Source: Flemingiibacterium sp045634345 (lineage in GTDB: Bacteria > Bacillota > Clostridia > Oscillospirales > CAG-272). Taken from it: DNA of 5,012 nucleotides. The notes beneath the pieces are model-generated. The model was not told the origin of the DNA and did not search any database. It saw only the letters and a program-made list of their open reading frames with translations. The position numbers were made by a program, and so were the translations under genes. The DNA lies in the NCBI GenBank assembly GCA_045634345.1, contig JAZRAB010000011.1, positions 1 through 5,012 on the forward strand, in the 5' to 3' direction. Below are positions 4,823 to 5,012 of the stretch, in pieces; the first letter of the stretch is position 1, and every line of letters begins with the position of its first letter.

Positions 4823-5012
4823 TTAACATAGAAACAGCCGCATCCGAAGATGCGGCTGAAAATTTCGGCAATAGAGTATAAAAGTGACGGTGGAATCGGT
4901 AATTGCAATAGTATCTCCCTGCAGGTTCTTCAGGAAATAGTATGATGCATCATTGTATCTGATACCGCAAATGTTATCCTCGCTGTCCCAAAGTGTGGTG
5001 TATCCGCCGTTT
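4823..5012 (-). CDS. 3' end of an RHS/YD-repeat core protein, apparently truncated (runs off right edge)
   Basis: The last 62 codons of a gene entering from the right edge are visible. The segment around residues 18-40 (RYNDASYYFLKNLQGDTIAITDS) matches the RHS-repeat core signature (YYYxKNLQGDVIxIxDS). RHS proteins form a shell around a polymorphic C-terminal toxin or act as large wall-associated proteins. The normal continuation (YTYDAWG and the DPxGL-type core end) is missing. After DST the frame reads 20 or so unrelated residues and passes straight through the terminator hairpin at 4835-4858 before stopping at 4823. This suggests the 3' end has been lost or shifted and that the copy is a remnant or a displaced core cassette. 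The start and most of the gene are outside the window. Confidence 0.7.
   Translation of the reverse strand, partial: NGGYTTLWDSEDNICGIRYNDASYYFLKNLQGDTIAITDSTVTFILYCRNFQPHLRMRLFLC
4831..4858 (-). terminator. Intrinsic terminator after the RHS gene
   Basis: On the minus strand a perfect 10-bp GC-rich stem CAGCCGCATC / GATGCGGCTG (arms 4849-4858 and 4835-4844) with a TTCG tetraloop is followed by TTTCTATG. TTCG loops stabilise such hairpins. It should end transcription from the RHS gene and isolate the lysis operon downstream. On the plus strand the stem is followed by AAAATTT, so it is not bidirectional in the usual sense. The T tail is short. Confidence 0.8.

Noticed and set aside
4617..4871. 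84-residue minus-strand frame downstream of the RHS end
   Set aside because: Starts at a TTG without a ribosome site, crosses the terminator and continues into AT-rich promoter DNA.

Overview
The window looks like accessory DNA from a low-to-moderate GC member of the Bacillota, most likely a gut or rumen clostridial bacterium (Oscillospiraceae or Lachnospiraceae-like). That rests on the Shine-Dalgarno-rich genes, the MobP3-type relaxase with small excisionase-like and winged-helix partners, and an RHS fragment of the kind common in Ruminococcus-like genomes. The organism is inferred, not proven. Every convincing gene lies on the minus strand, so the window reads from right to left.

Right edge to 4823: the 3' end of an RHS/YD-repeat core gene. 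It is cut short, and its frame runs through a strong intrinsic terminator (4831-4858). Positions 4566-4822 are AT-rich and non-coding. They hold a probable extended -10 promoter and an 11-bp inverted repeat touching its -10 box.

4565-3002: a three-gene lysis operon. It encodes an XhlA-like coiled-coil/membrane protein, a 316-residue N-acetylmuramoyl-L-alanine amidase with a C-terminal SH3-like domain, and a small holin-like membrane protein. The gaps are 14 and 17 nt and each gene has its own ribosome binding site. The amidase has no signal peptide, so it would depend on the membrane proteins for release. No head, tail, portal or terminase gene is visible.

3001-2465: about 540 bases without a protein gene of normal size. 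A perfect consensus promoter (TTGACA-N17-TATAAT, minus strand) would make a leader of about 270 nt. The leader is filled with inverted repeats, at least two of which compete for the same bases, and ends with a possible 10-codon leader peptide just before the first gene of the next operon.

2464-1: a mobilization module. In order of transcription it holds an excisionase-like HTH protein with a TTG start, a winged-helix protein resembling RepA_N/HTH_36 proteins, a 315-base non-coding stretch, a ribbon-helix-helix accessory protein, and a MobP3-type relaxase that runs off the left edge. The non-coding stretch contains a strong oriT candidate: a perfect match to the MOBP nick consensus YATCCTG|Y, two bases from the arm of a nested inverted repeat, as in RP4. 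The predicted nick polarity would send the mob genes into the recipient last, as in classical MOBP elements.

Taken together, this is probably the junction between an integrative or mobilizable element (left half) and a more AT-rich lysis/RHS region (right half). The observations most worth following are the candidate oriT, the switch-like leader in front of the excisionase-like gene, and the placement of a compact lysis cassette directly downstream of an RHS gene.
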